From Hydrogenophilales bacterium 16-64-40 (lineage in GTDB: Bacteria; Pseudomonadota; Gammaproteobacteria; Burkholderiales; Thiobacillaceae), in contig NCGX01000002.1 of NCBI GenBank assembly GCA_002256995.1, positions 1-64,000 of the forward strand: 64,000 bases of DNA, in the 5' to 3' direction. Shown piece after piece: positions 29,366 through 37,471 of the stretch. The translations under genes and the position numbers were made by a program. The notes below the pieces were generated by a model. That model was not told the DNA's origin. It saw nothing but the letters and a program-made list of their open reading frames with translations, and did no database searches. Each line of letters begins with the position of its first letter. Positions within the stretch are counted from its first letter, which is position 1.

Positions 29366-29471
29366 CGCCAACTAATCTGTTTGTCGGCGGAATAACAAGT
29401 CCTTACACTCCGCGCACGCGCAACATCATTTAATAAAGCGCGTCCCTACTCACGCTTAAGGAGGAGTTGCC

Positions 29472-29735
29472 ATGCAGTTGTCGGAGAGACATCAGGAGTA
29501 CTGGCGCAAGAATCTGCGGATCACCGCAGTCCTGTTAGCCATCTGGTTCGTGGCGACGTTCGTCGTCATTTTTTTCGCCCCCCAGCTCAATGAAATCGTC
29601 ATCATGGGCTTTCCTTTTGCCTTCTACATGGCCGCCCAGGGTTCACTGATCATTTATGTCGTGATCATCTGGTTCTACGCCCGTCGCATGAACCAGCTGG
29701 ACAATGAATACGGCGTACAAGAGGGGGAGGAATAA
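29472..29735 (+). CDS. Sodium:solute symporter small subunit (DUF4212)
   Basis: This 87-residue membrane protein has two helices (about 17-37 and 45-68) and charged ends. The start SERHQEYWRKNLRIT and middle IVIMGFPFAFYMAAQGSLIIYVVIIWFYARRM (only described here as span 43-73) are typical of the DUF4212 subunit that always pairs with an SSS permease. A strong AAGGAGGAG ribosome site precedes it. It ends one base before the permease start. An AT-richer gap of 106 bp upstream probably holds the promoter. Confidence 0.93.
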   Translation: MQLSERHQEYWRKNLRITAVLLAIWFVATFVVIFFAPQLNEIVIMGFPFAFYMAAQGSLIIYVVIIWFYARRMNQLDNEYGVQEGEE

Positions 29736-29736
29736 C

Positions 29737-31848
29737 ATGACCACACAGACCCAGAGCCAGTTCTTCCAGCAGCTCAAGAAGTACTACACCTTCTACACCG
29801 GCGGCTTCATCGCCTTCGTCATCGTGCTCGCGATCCTGGAGCAGATGGGCCTTCCCCCCAGATGGATCGGCTACATTTTCCTCGCCGCCACCATCTCGCT
29901 GTATGCCGGCATCGGCATCATGTCGAGAACCGCGGACGTGTCGGAATACTACGTCGCCGGCCGCCGGGTGCCCGCCCTGTTCAACGGCATGGCGACCGGC
30001 GCCGACTGGATGTCGGCGGCGTCCTTCATCGGCATGGCAGGCACCCTGTACCTGGCCGGCTTTGACGGCCTCGCCTTCGTCATGGGCTGGACCGGCGGCT
30101 ACGTGCTGGTGGCGCTGTTCCTCGCGCCCTACCTGCGCAAGTTCGGCCAGTTCACCATTCCGGACTTCCTTGGTTCGCGCTACGGCGGCAACCTGCCGCG
30201 CACCATCGGCGTGATCGCCGCCATCATCTGCTCCTTCACTTACGTGGTGGCGCAGATCTACGGCGTCGGCATCATCACCGCGCGCCTCACCGGCCTGGAA
30301 TTCCAGATCGGCGTGTTCGTCGGTCTTGCCGGCATCCTGGTGTGCTCCTTCCTCGGCGGCATGCGCGCAGTGACCTGGACCCAGGTGGCGCAGTACATCA
30401 TCCTGATCATCGCCTACATGATCCCGGTGGTGTGGCTGTCGGTGGTTCACACCGGCAACCCGGTTCCGCAGGTCGCCTACGGCCAGGTGCTGCAGCAGGT
30501 CACGCAGCTGGAAAACGAGTTCAACAATCCCGACACCGCCAAGGGCGCAGCCGAAGCCTCGGCGCGTGCGGCGTACCAGGCGCAGCAGGAATCGTTTGAT
30601 ACCCGCATCGCGGCGCTGGACGAAGCCGTGGCTGCAGGTACTGGCGACGCCTTCCTCGAAGCCCAGCGCATCGAAGCCGGCAGCCCCGCCGACTTCCCGG
30701 CCACCGCCGACGCGCTCAAGGCATCGTGGAAGAAATCGGCCGACGGCGCCAAGGCCAAGACCGGTCCGGTCTCGGCCCACGCCGAGGCCTTCTCCGGCAA
30801 GGGCGCGGAGGCGGATCTGCTGAGGGGCAATCCCGACGCGACCGCAGCGGAAATCGCCGCTGCGCAGGCCGCGGATCAGGAGGCGTCCAACATCAAACGC
30901 CGCAACTTCATCGCGCTGGTGCTGTGCCTGATGGTCGGCACCGCCTCGCTGCCGCACATCCTGATGCGCTACTACACCACGCCGTCGGTGCGTGAGGCGC
31001 GCAAGTCGGTGTTCTGGTCGCTGCTGTTCATCTTCCTCTTGTACTTCACCGCGCCCGCGCTGGCGGTGCTGGTCAAATTCGAGGTCTACAACAACCTGGT
31101 CGGCTTGCCCTTCACTTCGCTGCCGGCGTGGGTGGCGAACTGGCAGGCGGTGGATGCGACCCTGATGAAGATCGTCGACATCAACCTGGACGGCATCGTG
31201 CAACTCGCCGAAATCACCATCGGCGGCGACCTCATCGTGCTGGCCACGCCGGAGATCGCAGGCCTGCCCTACGTGATCTCGGGCATGGTGGCGGCCGGCG
31301 GCCTGGCGGCTGCGCTGTCGACCGCCGACGGCCTCTTGCTGACCATCGCCAACGCGCTGTCGCACGACGTCTACTACAAGATGATCGACCCCAAGGCCTC
31401 GACCATCCGTCGTCTGGCCATCTCCAGGAGCCTGCTGCTGGTGGTCGCCGTCTTTGCCGCGTACACCGCCTCGCTGAAACCGGGTGACATCCTGTTCCTG
31501 GTCGGCGCCGCGTTCTCGCTGGCGGCCTCGGCGTTCTTCCCGGCGCTGGTGCTCGGCGTGTTCTGGAAGCGCGCCAACTACCTCGGTGCGGTGGTCGGCA
31601 TGCTGGCCGGTCTGGCCGTGTGCATGTACTACATGGTGATCACCTACCCGTTCTTCGGCGGTGTCGCCGCCAACGAGTGGTTCGCCATCAAGCCGATCGC
31701 CGCCGGTGTGTTCGGCATGCCGATCGGCTTTATCGGCGTCATCATCGGCTCGCTGCTCTCGCGTGCGCCCAGCCTGGAAATCCAGCAACTGGTCGACCAC
31801 GTGCGCTATCCGAGCCTGGTGAACGACATCGAGACCCGCGCAACCTGA
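29737..31848 (+). CDS. Sodium:solute symporter, SSS family large subunit (VC_2705 type)
   Basis: The 703-residue permease has about 13 helices. N-terminal features ADVSEYYVAGRRVPALFNGMA and the sodium-site region AASFIGMAGTLYLAGFDGL are typical of acetate/monocarboxylate SSS carriers. Between helices, at about residues 240-385, lies a large soluble insert rich in Ala, Glu and Lys, with no hydrophobic helix. The same pairing with DUF4212 is known in the VC_2705 family. The start at 29737 has GAGGA upstream; the frame opens 11 codons earlier inside the small subunit. A strong terminator follows. Acetate or a similar acid is the likely substrate. Confidence 0.92.
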   Translation: MTTQTQSQFFQQLKKYYTFYTGGFIAFVIVLAILEQMGLPPRWIGYIFLAATISLYAGIGIMSRTADVSEYYVAGRRVPALFNGMATGADWMSAASFIGMAGTLYLAGFDGLAFVMGWTGGYVLVALFLAPYLRKFGQFTIPDFLGSRYGGNLPRTIGVIAAIICSFTYVVAQIYGVGIITARLTGLEFQIGVFVGLAGILVCSFLGGMRAVTWTQVAQYIILIIAYMIPVVWLSVVHTGNPVPQVAYGQVLQQVTQLENEFNNPDTAKGAAEASARAAYQAQQESFDTRIAALDEAVAAGTGDAFLEAQRIEAGSPADFPATADALKASWKKSADGAKAKTGPVSAHAEAFSGKGAEADLLRGNPDATAAEIAAAQAADQEASNIKRRNFIALVLCLMVGTASLPHILMRYYTTPSVREARKSVFWSLLFIFLLYFTAPALAVLVKFEVYNNLVGLPFTSLPAWVANWQAVDATLMKIVDINLDGIVQLAEITIGGDLIVLATPEIAGLPYVISGMVAAGGLAAALSTADGLLLTIANALSHDVYYKMIDPKASTIRRLAISRSLLLVVAVFAAYTASLKPGDILFLVGAAFSLAASAFFPALVLGVFWKRANYLGAVVGMLAGLAVCMYYMVITYPFFGGVAANEWFAIKPIAAGVFGMPIGFIGVIIGSLLSRAPSLEIQQLVDHVRYPSLVNDIETRAT

Positions 31849-31881
31849 CCGTTGCGCCCCGCGCGCCCCCGGGCGCGCAAC

Positions 31882-31913
31882 AAAAAAGCCAGCCTCACTA
31901 GGCTGGCTTTTTT
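31882..31913. terminator. Bidirectional Rho-independent terminator
   Basis: Perfect 14-bp arms AAAAAAGCCAGCCT/AGGCTGGCTTTTTT enclose a CACT loop. It ends the symporter operon and can also stop the convergent TPR gene. Confidence 0.92.
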
Positions 31914-31965
31914 ACGCCCGGATTGTTCAAGCCGGGGCATCCATCCGGGCGCGACGATGCGCGCC

Positions 31966-32559
31966 CTACAACTGCATTGATCCCAGCCGATGCGTATAGT
32001 CGCTGCGCCCGGTGTCGCGAATCAGTCGCTGCGCAGTCTGCGGATCGTGCGTCAGCGTGTGCTCGATCACCGCCGCCACCTTGTCCGGCTCGTTGCAATG
32101 CTGCCAGGCCATCCCCAGCGCATACCATGCCAGCCCGTTCATCGGCTGCAGCCGGCCAGCCTCGGTCAGCGCCGCTGCGGCTTCGGCATGGCGGCCATGC
32201 CGCGCGTGCAGCATCCCCAGCCCATACCAGGCACGATCGTTGTTCGGATTCAGCTCGGTCGCCCGCTGCATGGCCGCGACCGCTGCCTCGTCCATGCCGC
32301 CCCTGTCTCGCACATAGCCGAGATTGAACCAGGTAGGGGCGTCGTCCGGCTCGGCCTCGATCGCGCGCTCGAACCAGGCTTCCGCCGCGGCCCAGCGTTC
32401 CTGCTTCGCCTCCAGCCAGGCCAGCGTACGCAGCGTCCCGACATGGGCGGGATCCGCCCGATGGCTGTCCTGGTAGGCCGCCAGCGCGCGGTCCGTCCGG
32501 CCCAGCATATTGAAAAACAAGCCCCGCAGGCCATGCCGCACTCGGTCATAATCCATCAT
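31966..32559 (-). CDS. TPR-repeat protein
   Basis: These 197 residues are made of about four to five tetratricopeptide repeats (for example RALAAYQDSHRADPAHVGT, AEAWFERAIEAEPDDAPTW, AVAAMQRATELNPNNDRAW, AAAALTEAGRLQPMNGLAW). No signal peptide or membrane helix is seen, so it is cytoplasmic and likely a protein-interaction scaffold. The ATG at 32559 is chosen over a GTG four codons earlier. No partner is evident from the neighbours. Confidence 0.82.
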   Translation of the reverse strand: MMDYDRVRHGLRGLFFNMLGRTDRALAAYQDSHRADPAHVGTLRTLAWLEAKQERWAAAEAWFERAIEAEPDDAPTWFNLGYVRDRGGMDEAAVAAMQRATELNPNNDRAWYGLGMLHARHGRHAEAAAALTEAGRLQPMNGLAWYALGMAWQHCNEPDKVAAVIEHTLTHDPQTAQRLIRDTGRSDYTHRLGSMQL

Positions 32560-32654
32560 CTGCACACCCACTCAAGTCAGGCCGCATTGTCATGGGCAGG
32601 CGCCAAGCTTGCAAGCCGCGTTAAAATCACTCATTCGCTTCAGGAACACTCGCC

Positions 32655-32954
32655 ATGCCGCTCGACATTCTGCTGGTTTTGATACTGCGCACCCTGGTCG
32701 AGGTCGCCGGCTTTGCCCTGCTCGGGCAAGGGGTGCTGGCGCTGCTGGCTGGGAAGTATCGCGAGGACAACATTTTCTACCGCACGCTACGCATCGTCGC
32801 CAGCCCCGCGGTGCGCGCTGTGCGCTTCGTCACCCCGCGCTTCATCCTCGACGCGCACGTGCCGTTTCTCACCTTCTTCCTGCTGTTCTGGTTGTGGGTT
32901 TTGCTGGCGATCGTCAAACGCCATCTGTGCGGCCTGCATGGATTGGCATGCTGA
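32655..32954 (+). CDS. Small two-helix membrane protein, unknown function
   Basis: The 99 residues begin with a long hydrophobic helix (DILLVLILRTLVEVAGFALL). A basic loop with KYREDNIFYRTLRI follows, then a second helix near 68-88 (FLTFFLLFWLWVLLAIV). AGGAA stands eight bases before the ATG. The family is not recognised. Similar small proteins occur beside tRNA-Phe in related genomes as far as memory goes, which is weak evidence. Confidence 0.65.
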   Translation: MPLDILLVLILRTLVEVAGFALLGQGVLALLAGKYREDNIFYRTLRIVASPAVRAVRFVTPRFILDAHVPFLTFFLLFWLWVLLAIVKRHLCGLHGLAC

Positions 32955-33018
32955 GCCGGGGCTGCACGGCTTTTCCTTGACGGCAAGGGGGCAAACCGGT
33001 TAAATTGCGCCCTCTTTT

Positions 33019-33094
33019 GGCCAGGTAGCTCAGTCGGTAGAGCAGCGGATTGAAAATCCGCGTGTCGGTGGTTCGATTCCACTCCTGGCCACCA
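33019..33094 (+). tRNA. tRNA-Phe (GAA)
   Basis: This is a 76-nt cloverleaf. The acceptor GGCCAGG pairs with CCTGGCC, followed by encoded ACCA. The D arm is GCTC/GAGC, the anticodon stem CGGAT/ATCCG presents the loop TTGAAAA with anticodon GAA, and the T arm has GGTTCGATTCC. All conserved bases are present, and the CCA end is encoded. Confidence 0.98.
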
Positions 33095-33103
33095 AAATTC
33101 GAG

Positions 33104-33143
33104 CGGCTTCCCGTGGTTTCTCCACTGGAGGCCGTTTTCTTTT
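33104..33143 (+). terminator. tRNA-Phe terminator
   Basis: CGGCTTCC-CGTGG and CCACT-GGAGGCCG form a stem of up to 12 paired bases (one G-T pair and one mismatch), followed by TTTTCTTTT. It starts ten bases after the tRNA. Confidence 0.75.
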
Positions 33144-33488
33144 GTGTGTTTCCGGCTGTAGTTGCGCCAGCAAAAATCACTGAGAGTCACCCGCTACACA
33201 CGCGCACAAGTCCCGCCAAGACGCATGGCTGCCCAACGCACCCGGCAGACCCCAGCAGGCGACGCGCACCTTCCTGCCAGCAGCAATATCCAGCTGCCAT
33301 CCCACCCCTTTCAGCCTGAACGACGCTGGCCAAGCTGCGCCTTGGCGTTTCCGATGCCGCCGGTCGCACCCGATCCAGACGCGATACTGTAGCAAAACAG
33401 AACAGTAGAATTTAATAATTTGATGCAATAGATAAATTGTACTAATGTAAAGCTGCTTTTCCCCACGATCAAAACAAAGGAGACAGCC
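33144..33488. other. Non-coding gap upstream of dctP
   Basis: No gene is seen in these 345 bases. The first two thirds are ordinary GC-rich sequence with no convincing frame. The last 100 bases turn AT-rich and carry the dyad at 33385-33407 and an A/T stretch (TTGATG, then TAATGT 17 bp on) that may be a weak promoter for the TRAP operon. The Shine-Dalgarno AAAGGAGA lies just before dctP. Confidence 0.6.
33385..33407 (+). promoter_or_regulatory. Possible operator dyad upstream of the TRAP operon
   Basis: TACTGT, 11 bases, ACAGTA is an inverted repeat in the AT-rich stretch 82 bp before dctP. It could bind a regulator of the hydroxyacid operon. No regulator gene is adjacent. Confidence 0.35.
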
Positions 33489-34640
33489 ATGAGCAAGAAA
33501 GACAACAAACCGCCCGCGCAACCCGAATCCAAACTGAGCCGCAGAACATTCCTCGGCGCAGCCGCTGCCACCGCGACCGGCGCGGCAACGTTTGGTTTCC
33601 CCTCGATCGCAAAGGCCGCAGCGCCGGTCAGCCTGCGCTTCCAGAGCACCTGGCCGGCGAAGGATATCTTCCACGAATACGCGGTGGATTTCGCCAACAA
33701 GGTCAATGCCATGTCGGGCAAGGAGCTCAAGATCGAGGTATTGCCGGCGGGGGCTGTAGTCAAGGCGTTCGACCTGCTCGACGCGGTCAGCAAGGGCACC
33801 CTGGACGGCGGCCATGGGGTGATCGCCTACTGGTACGGCAAAAACACTGCGGTGGCGCTGTGGGGCTCCGGTCCGGCTTTCGGCATGGACCCCAACATGT
33901 TGCTGGCCTGGCACTATTACGGCGGCGGCAAGGAACTGCTGGCTGAAATCTACAAGAGCATGAACATGGACGTGGTGTCGATGCTCTACGGTCCGATGCC
34001 GACCCAGCCCTTCGGCTGGTTCAAAAAGCCCATCACCAGTGTCGAGCAAATGAAGGGGGTCAAGTTCCGCACTGTCGGCCTCGCCGTCGACATGTACAAG
34101 GACATGGGCGCCGCGGTGAATCCGATGCCGGGCGGCGAGATCGTGCCGGCTCTCGATCGCGGCTTGCTCGATGCGGCCGAATTCAACAATGCGTCTTCCG
34201 ACAACCTGCTGGGCTTCCCGGACGTGGCCAAGGTGTGCATGCTGCAGAGCTTCCACCAGGCCAGCGAGCAGTTCGAGATTCTTTTCAACAAGAAAAAATA
34301 CGACGGCCTCAATGCCGAGCACAAGGCCATCATCAAGCACGCCATCGAGGCCGCATCGGCCGACATGTCCTGGAAGGCCATCGACCGCTATTCCAAGGAC
34401 TACCTCGACATGAGCACCAAGAAGGGCGTCAAGTTCTACAAGACGCCGGATGCCATCCTGCGCAAGCAGCTGCAGTCCTGGGACAAGATCATGACGGCCA
34501 AGAGCGCGGAGAATCCCGCGTTCAAGAAAGTGCTCGAATCCATGCGCACTTTTGCGGCCCGCGCCGCGCGCTGGCAGAACGACACCAACGTCGACTACAA
34601 GATGGCATACAACCACTTCTTCGCCAGGAAGAAGGGCTAA
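33489..34640 (+). CDS. dctP: TRAP transporter solute-binding protein
   Basis: DctP-type periplasmic receptor of 383 residues. It has a Tat signal (SRRTFLG at 17-23, cleavage near AKA at 43), then the TRAP fold with SLRFQSTWPAKDIFHEYA, the conserved arginine in GVKFRTVGLAVD and PGGEIVPALDRGLLDAAEF. The aromatic-rich GPMPTQPFGWF and AWHYYGGG segments resemble receptors for keto- or hydroxy-acids such as lactate or mannitol-type clades. Downstream glyoxylate enzymes suggest a C2-C3 acid. A hairpin follows its stop, giving more receptor than membrane subunits. Confidence 0.93.
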   Translation: MSKKDNKPPAQPESKLSRRTFLGAAAATATGAATFGFPSIAKAAAPVSLRFQSTWPAKDIFHEYAVDFANKVNAMSGKELKIEVLPAGAVVKAFDLLDAVSKGTLDGGHGVIAYWYGKNTAVALWGSGPAFGMDPNMLLAWHYYGGGKELLAEIYKSMNMDVVSMLYGPMPTQPFGWFKKPITSVEQMKGVKFRTVGLAVDMYKDMGAAVNPMPGGEIVPALDRGLLDAAEFNNASSDNLLGFPDVAKVCMLQSFHQASEQFEILFNKKKYDGLNAEHKAIIKHAIEAASADMSWKAIDRYSKDYLDMSTKKGVKFYKTPDAILRKQLQSWDKIMTAKSAENPAFKKVLESMRTFAARAARWQNDTNVDYKMAYNHFFARKKG

Positions 34641-34653
34641 GCGCCCGTGCCCG

Positions 34654-34677
34654 CCGCCGGCCCTGCCGGCGGTTTTT
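34654..34677 (+). terminator. Intraoperonic attenuator hairpin
   Basis: CCGCCGGC/GCCGGCGG (8 bp, loop CCT) followed by TTTTT lies between dctP and dctQ. A leaky terminator here would raise dctP transcript over dctQM, as is common for binding proteins. Confidence 0.7.
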
Positions 34678-34697
34678 CCCCATTTGGATCGTTCCCT

Positions 34698-35288
34698 ATG
34701 CAGAAATTCATGATGGCAGTCGACCGACTGACCACGTATGTCGGTCGGTTGTTTGCCTGGTCCATTGTCGTTCTTACCCTGCTGGTTTCCTGGGAAGTGT
34801 TTTCCCGCTACGTTCTGAATCACCCGCATCCCTGGGCGCTCGATGCCCAAATCATGCTGTACGGCACCCTGTTCATGATGGCCGGCGCCTATACCCTCGC
34901 GCACCAGGGCCATGTGCGCGGCGACGTGCTCTATGGCGCGCTCCGCCCACGCACCCAGGCCGGCATCGACCTGGTGCTGTTCATATTTTTTTACCTGCCC
35001 GGCGTGCTCGCGCTCACCTGGGCCGGCTGGACCTATGCCAACGAGTCGCTGGCAATCCGCGAAAACACCTTCAGCCCCGACCCGCTGCCGCTGTATCCCT
35101 TCAAGTTCATCATCCCGGCGGCCGGCTTCCTGCTGCTGCTGCAGGGCATCGTCGAGATCCTGCGCTGCGTGGTCTGCCTGCGCCTGGGCAGCTGGCCCGA
35201 ACGGATGAAGGACGTGGAGGAAATCGACCTGGAAGAACTCCGGGCCATGGTCAAGGATGACGACGAAGCCGCGGGAGCCCGGCCATGA
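34698..35288 (+). CDS. dctQ: TRAP transporter small permease (DctQ)
   Basis: The 196-residue membrane protein has four helices (about 17-38, 50-70, 93-115, 133-155). Typical DctQ marks are SWEVFSRYVLNHPHPWALDAQ and AYTLAHQGHVRGDVLY. The acidic C-terminal tail is EEIDLEELRAMVKDDDE. The ATG at 34698 fits the family; the open frame upstream covers the hairpin. Its TGA overlaps the dctM ATG (ATGA). Confidence 0.93.
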   Translation: MQKFMMAVDRLTTYVGRLFAWSIVVLTLLVSWEVFSRYVLNHPHPWALDAQIMLYGTLFMMAGAYTLAHQGHVRGDVLYGALRPRTQAGIDLVLFIFFYLPGVLALTWAGWTYANESLAIRENTFSPDPLPLYPFKFIIPAAGFLLLLQGIVEILRCVVCLRLGSWPERMKDVEEIDLEELRAMVKDDDEAAGARP

Positions 35289-37429
35289 AGAAAGGACTCG
35301 TAGTCGGCTTCGGCCTCATGGCGCTGATCCTGCTGGCCATCGCCGTGCTCACGCCGTGGAGCACCCTCGAAAACGGCCACATCGGCATCATCATGCTGTG
35401 CCTGATCGTGGTGGCGATGATGATGGGCTTTCCCAGCGCCTTCACCCTGATGGGCATGGGCGTGCTGTTTTCCTGGTTCGCCTACCGCTCGGTCGATCCC
35501 GGGGTCGCCGTGCAGCAGACCCTGGATCTCGCCGTACAGCGCGCCTATGGCGTGATGACCAGCGACGTGCTCATCGCGGTGCCGCTGTTCCTGTTCATGG
35601 GGTATCTGGTCGAGCGCGCGAAGCTGATCAAGAAGCTGTTCCACGCCATCCACATCGCCACCGCGCGCATTCCCGGCTCGCTCGCCGTGGCCACCCTGGT
35701 GACCTGCGCCATCTTCGCCACTGCCACCGGCATCGTCGGCGCGGTGGTCACGCTGATGGGCCTGTTGGCACTGCCGGCCATGCTGCGCGCCGGCTACGAC
35801 ACCAAGCTTTCCGCCGGCGTCATTGCGGCGGGCGGCACGCTGGGCATTCTGATCCCGCCCTCCATCCTGCTCATCGTCTATGGCGCCACCGCCGGGGTGT
35901 CGGTGGTGCAGCTGTATGCGGGCGCGCTCTTCCCCGGCCTGCTGCTGGCGGGACTGTATGTCGTGTACGTCATTCTGATCGCCTGGCTGAAGCCCCACTG
36001 GGCGCCGCCCCTGAGCGCCGAAGATCGACGCGTGCCGCTGCCGCCGCACATGACGCAGCTGTCGGCACGCTTCGGCAAGCTTGCTCTGCCCGCGCTGCTG
36101 CGTTCGCTGTTCGGACAGCGCGACGGCACGATTTCACGCGCCACCGCGGGCCGGGATCTGCTGGTGGCGGGGCTGCCGGCGCTGGCTTTCGCCCTCATCA
36201 TGGGACTGACCTGGAATACGCTGACCCAGCCGACCGAGGTGTTCGACACCTCCGGCCTGGTGGAAATGGGCGTTTCCGCCGAAGCCTACCGCAGCGAAGG
36301 CAGCGATGAGATGGCGCCCGGCATCACCGAGCCGCCCGCCGAGGAATTGCGCGCACCGGGAATCGAAGAGCCACCGGCGCTGGAGGAAGCCCCGGCATTT
36401 GCCGAACCCGATGTGCTGGCAGAACCTCCGGCCCTGGAAGAACCGCCGGCGCTTGCCGAGCCCGAAGCCGCAGCCGGCCGCGAGCCCGCGCCGGGGGCTT
36501 TCTGGAAGACCGTCGGTGCCGGGGTGGCGGTGCTGGGCGTGGGCTACCTCTTGCTCACCTTCCCGCGTCTGGAAGTGTTCCGCATGCTGCTCACCTCCTT
36601 CTTCCCGTTGGCGGTGATGATTTTGGGCGTGCTGGGCTCCATCGTGTTTGGCCTGGCCACGCCGACCGAGGCCGCCGCAATGGGGGCGCTGGGCGGCTTC
36701 ATCCTGGCAGCTTTCTATATGGCCAATGAACAACCGCAGGCGACGCGCAGGCGCTGGTGGCCGAGCTGGATCGTGCTGTGGGGAATCTTTCTCGCCTCGG
36801 TGATCTGGTTCATCCTGCACCGGGCGCAGCTTATCGCAACGCCCTTGCCGCCGGCGCTGGGCCAGGCTTCGATGCTGGCCTTCCTCGCCTGGGCGCTGCT
36901 CGCCAGCTGGCAGGTGAAGCTCATTCCCATGCTGCGCGAGTCGGTGTTCCTCACCGCCAAGACCTCGGCCATGGTGTGCTGGCTGTTCGTCGGCGCCAGC
37001 ATCTACTCGGCGGCGTTTTCGCTGCTGGGCGGGCAGCACGTGGTCGAAGCGTGGGTGTTGTCGCTCAACATGACGCCGCTGGAATTCCTGCTGCTCACCC
37101 AGTTCATCATTTTCATCCTGGGCTGGCCGCTGGAGTGGACCGAGATCATCGTCATCTTCATGCCGATCTTCATTCCGCTGCTGGCGCATTTCAACATCGA
37201 TCCGCTGTTCTTCGGCCTCCTGGTGGCGCTAAACCTGCAAATGTCCTTCCTGTCGCCGCCGATGGCGCCGTCGGCGTTCTACCTGAAAGGCGTGGCGCCG
37301 CCCAGCGTCTCGCTGGGGCAGATATTCCTCGGCTCGATGCCCTTCCTGGGACTGGTGGTCGTGTCCATGGCGATGTTGTATATCTGGCCCCAGATCGGCC
37401 TGTGGCTGCCGGGCGTGCTCTATAAATAG
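35285..37429 (+). CDS. dctM: TRAP transporter large permease (DctM) with long internal insert
   Basis: The 714 residues are much longer than the usual DctM of about 430. The N-terminal half (to about 240) and C-terminal parts (about 430-500 and 560-714) carry normal DctM helices: GFPSAFTLMGMG, VPLFLFMGYLVERA, AAGGTLGILIPPSILLIVYG, FGLATPTEAAAMGALGG and LNLQMSFLSPPMAPSAFYLKG. The insert at about 240-430 has extra helices and, at about 335-405, an acidic Pro-rich linker of degenerate EPPALEEAP-type repeats. A second smaller insert (about 500-560) has two helices. The frame is intact, so the enlarged form is real. It is the energised sodium-dependent channel for the acid bound by DctP. Confidence 0.93.
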   Translation: MKKGLVVGFGLMALILLAIAVLTPWSTLENGHIGIIMLCLIVVAMMMGFPSAFTLMGMGVLFSWFAYRSVDPGVAVQQTLDLAVQRAYGVMTSDVLIAVPLFLFMGYLVERAKLIKKLFHAIHIATARIPGSLAVATLVTCAIFATATGIVGAVVTLMGLLALPAMLRAGYDTKLSAGVIAAGGTLGILIPPSILLIVYGATAGVSVVQLYAGALFPGLLLAGLYVVYVILIAWLKPHWAPPLSAEDRRVPLPPHMTQLSARFGKLALPALLRSLFGQRDGTISRATAGRDLLVAGLPALAFALIMGLTWNTLTQPTEVFDTSGLVEMGVSAEAYRSEGSDEMAPGITEPPAEELRAPGIEEPPALEEAPAFAEPDVLAEPPALEEPPALAEPEAAAGREPAPGAFWKTVGAGVAVLGVGYLLLTFPRLEVFRMLLTSFFPLAVMILGVLGSIVFGLATPTEAAAMGALGGFILAAFYMANEQPQATRRRWWPSWIVLWGIFLASVIWFILHRAQLIATPLPPALGQASMLAFLAWALLASWQVKLIPMLRESVFLTAKTSAMVCWLFVGASIYSAAFSLLGGQHVVEAWVLSLNMTPLEFLLLTQFIIFILGWPLEWTEIIVIFMPIFIPLLAHFNIDPLFFGLLVALNLQMSFLSPPMAPSAFYLKGVAPPSVSLGQIFLGSMPFLGLVVVSMAMLYIWPQIGLWLPGVLYK

Positions 37430-37471
37430 GCGGCGAGAAACCGATCGAACGACAGCTAACGAGGAGAAGCG

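Noticed and set aside
29665-31800. 711-codon minus-strand frame over the SSS symporter
   Set aside because: Codon-bias shadow of a clear membrane protein; it is His/Arg/Asp-rich without motifs.
33095-33488. Integration scar or genomic island next to tRNA-Phe
   Set aside because: No integrase and no repeat of the tRNA 3' end within the window; the gap is simply the tRNA terminator and the dctP upstream region.
33177-34913. 578-codon minus-strand frame over dctP
   Set aside because: Shadow of a Tat-exported TRAP receptor on the plus strand.
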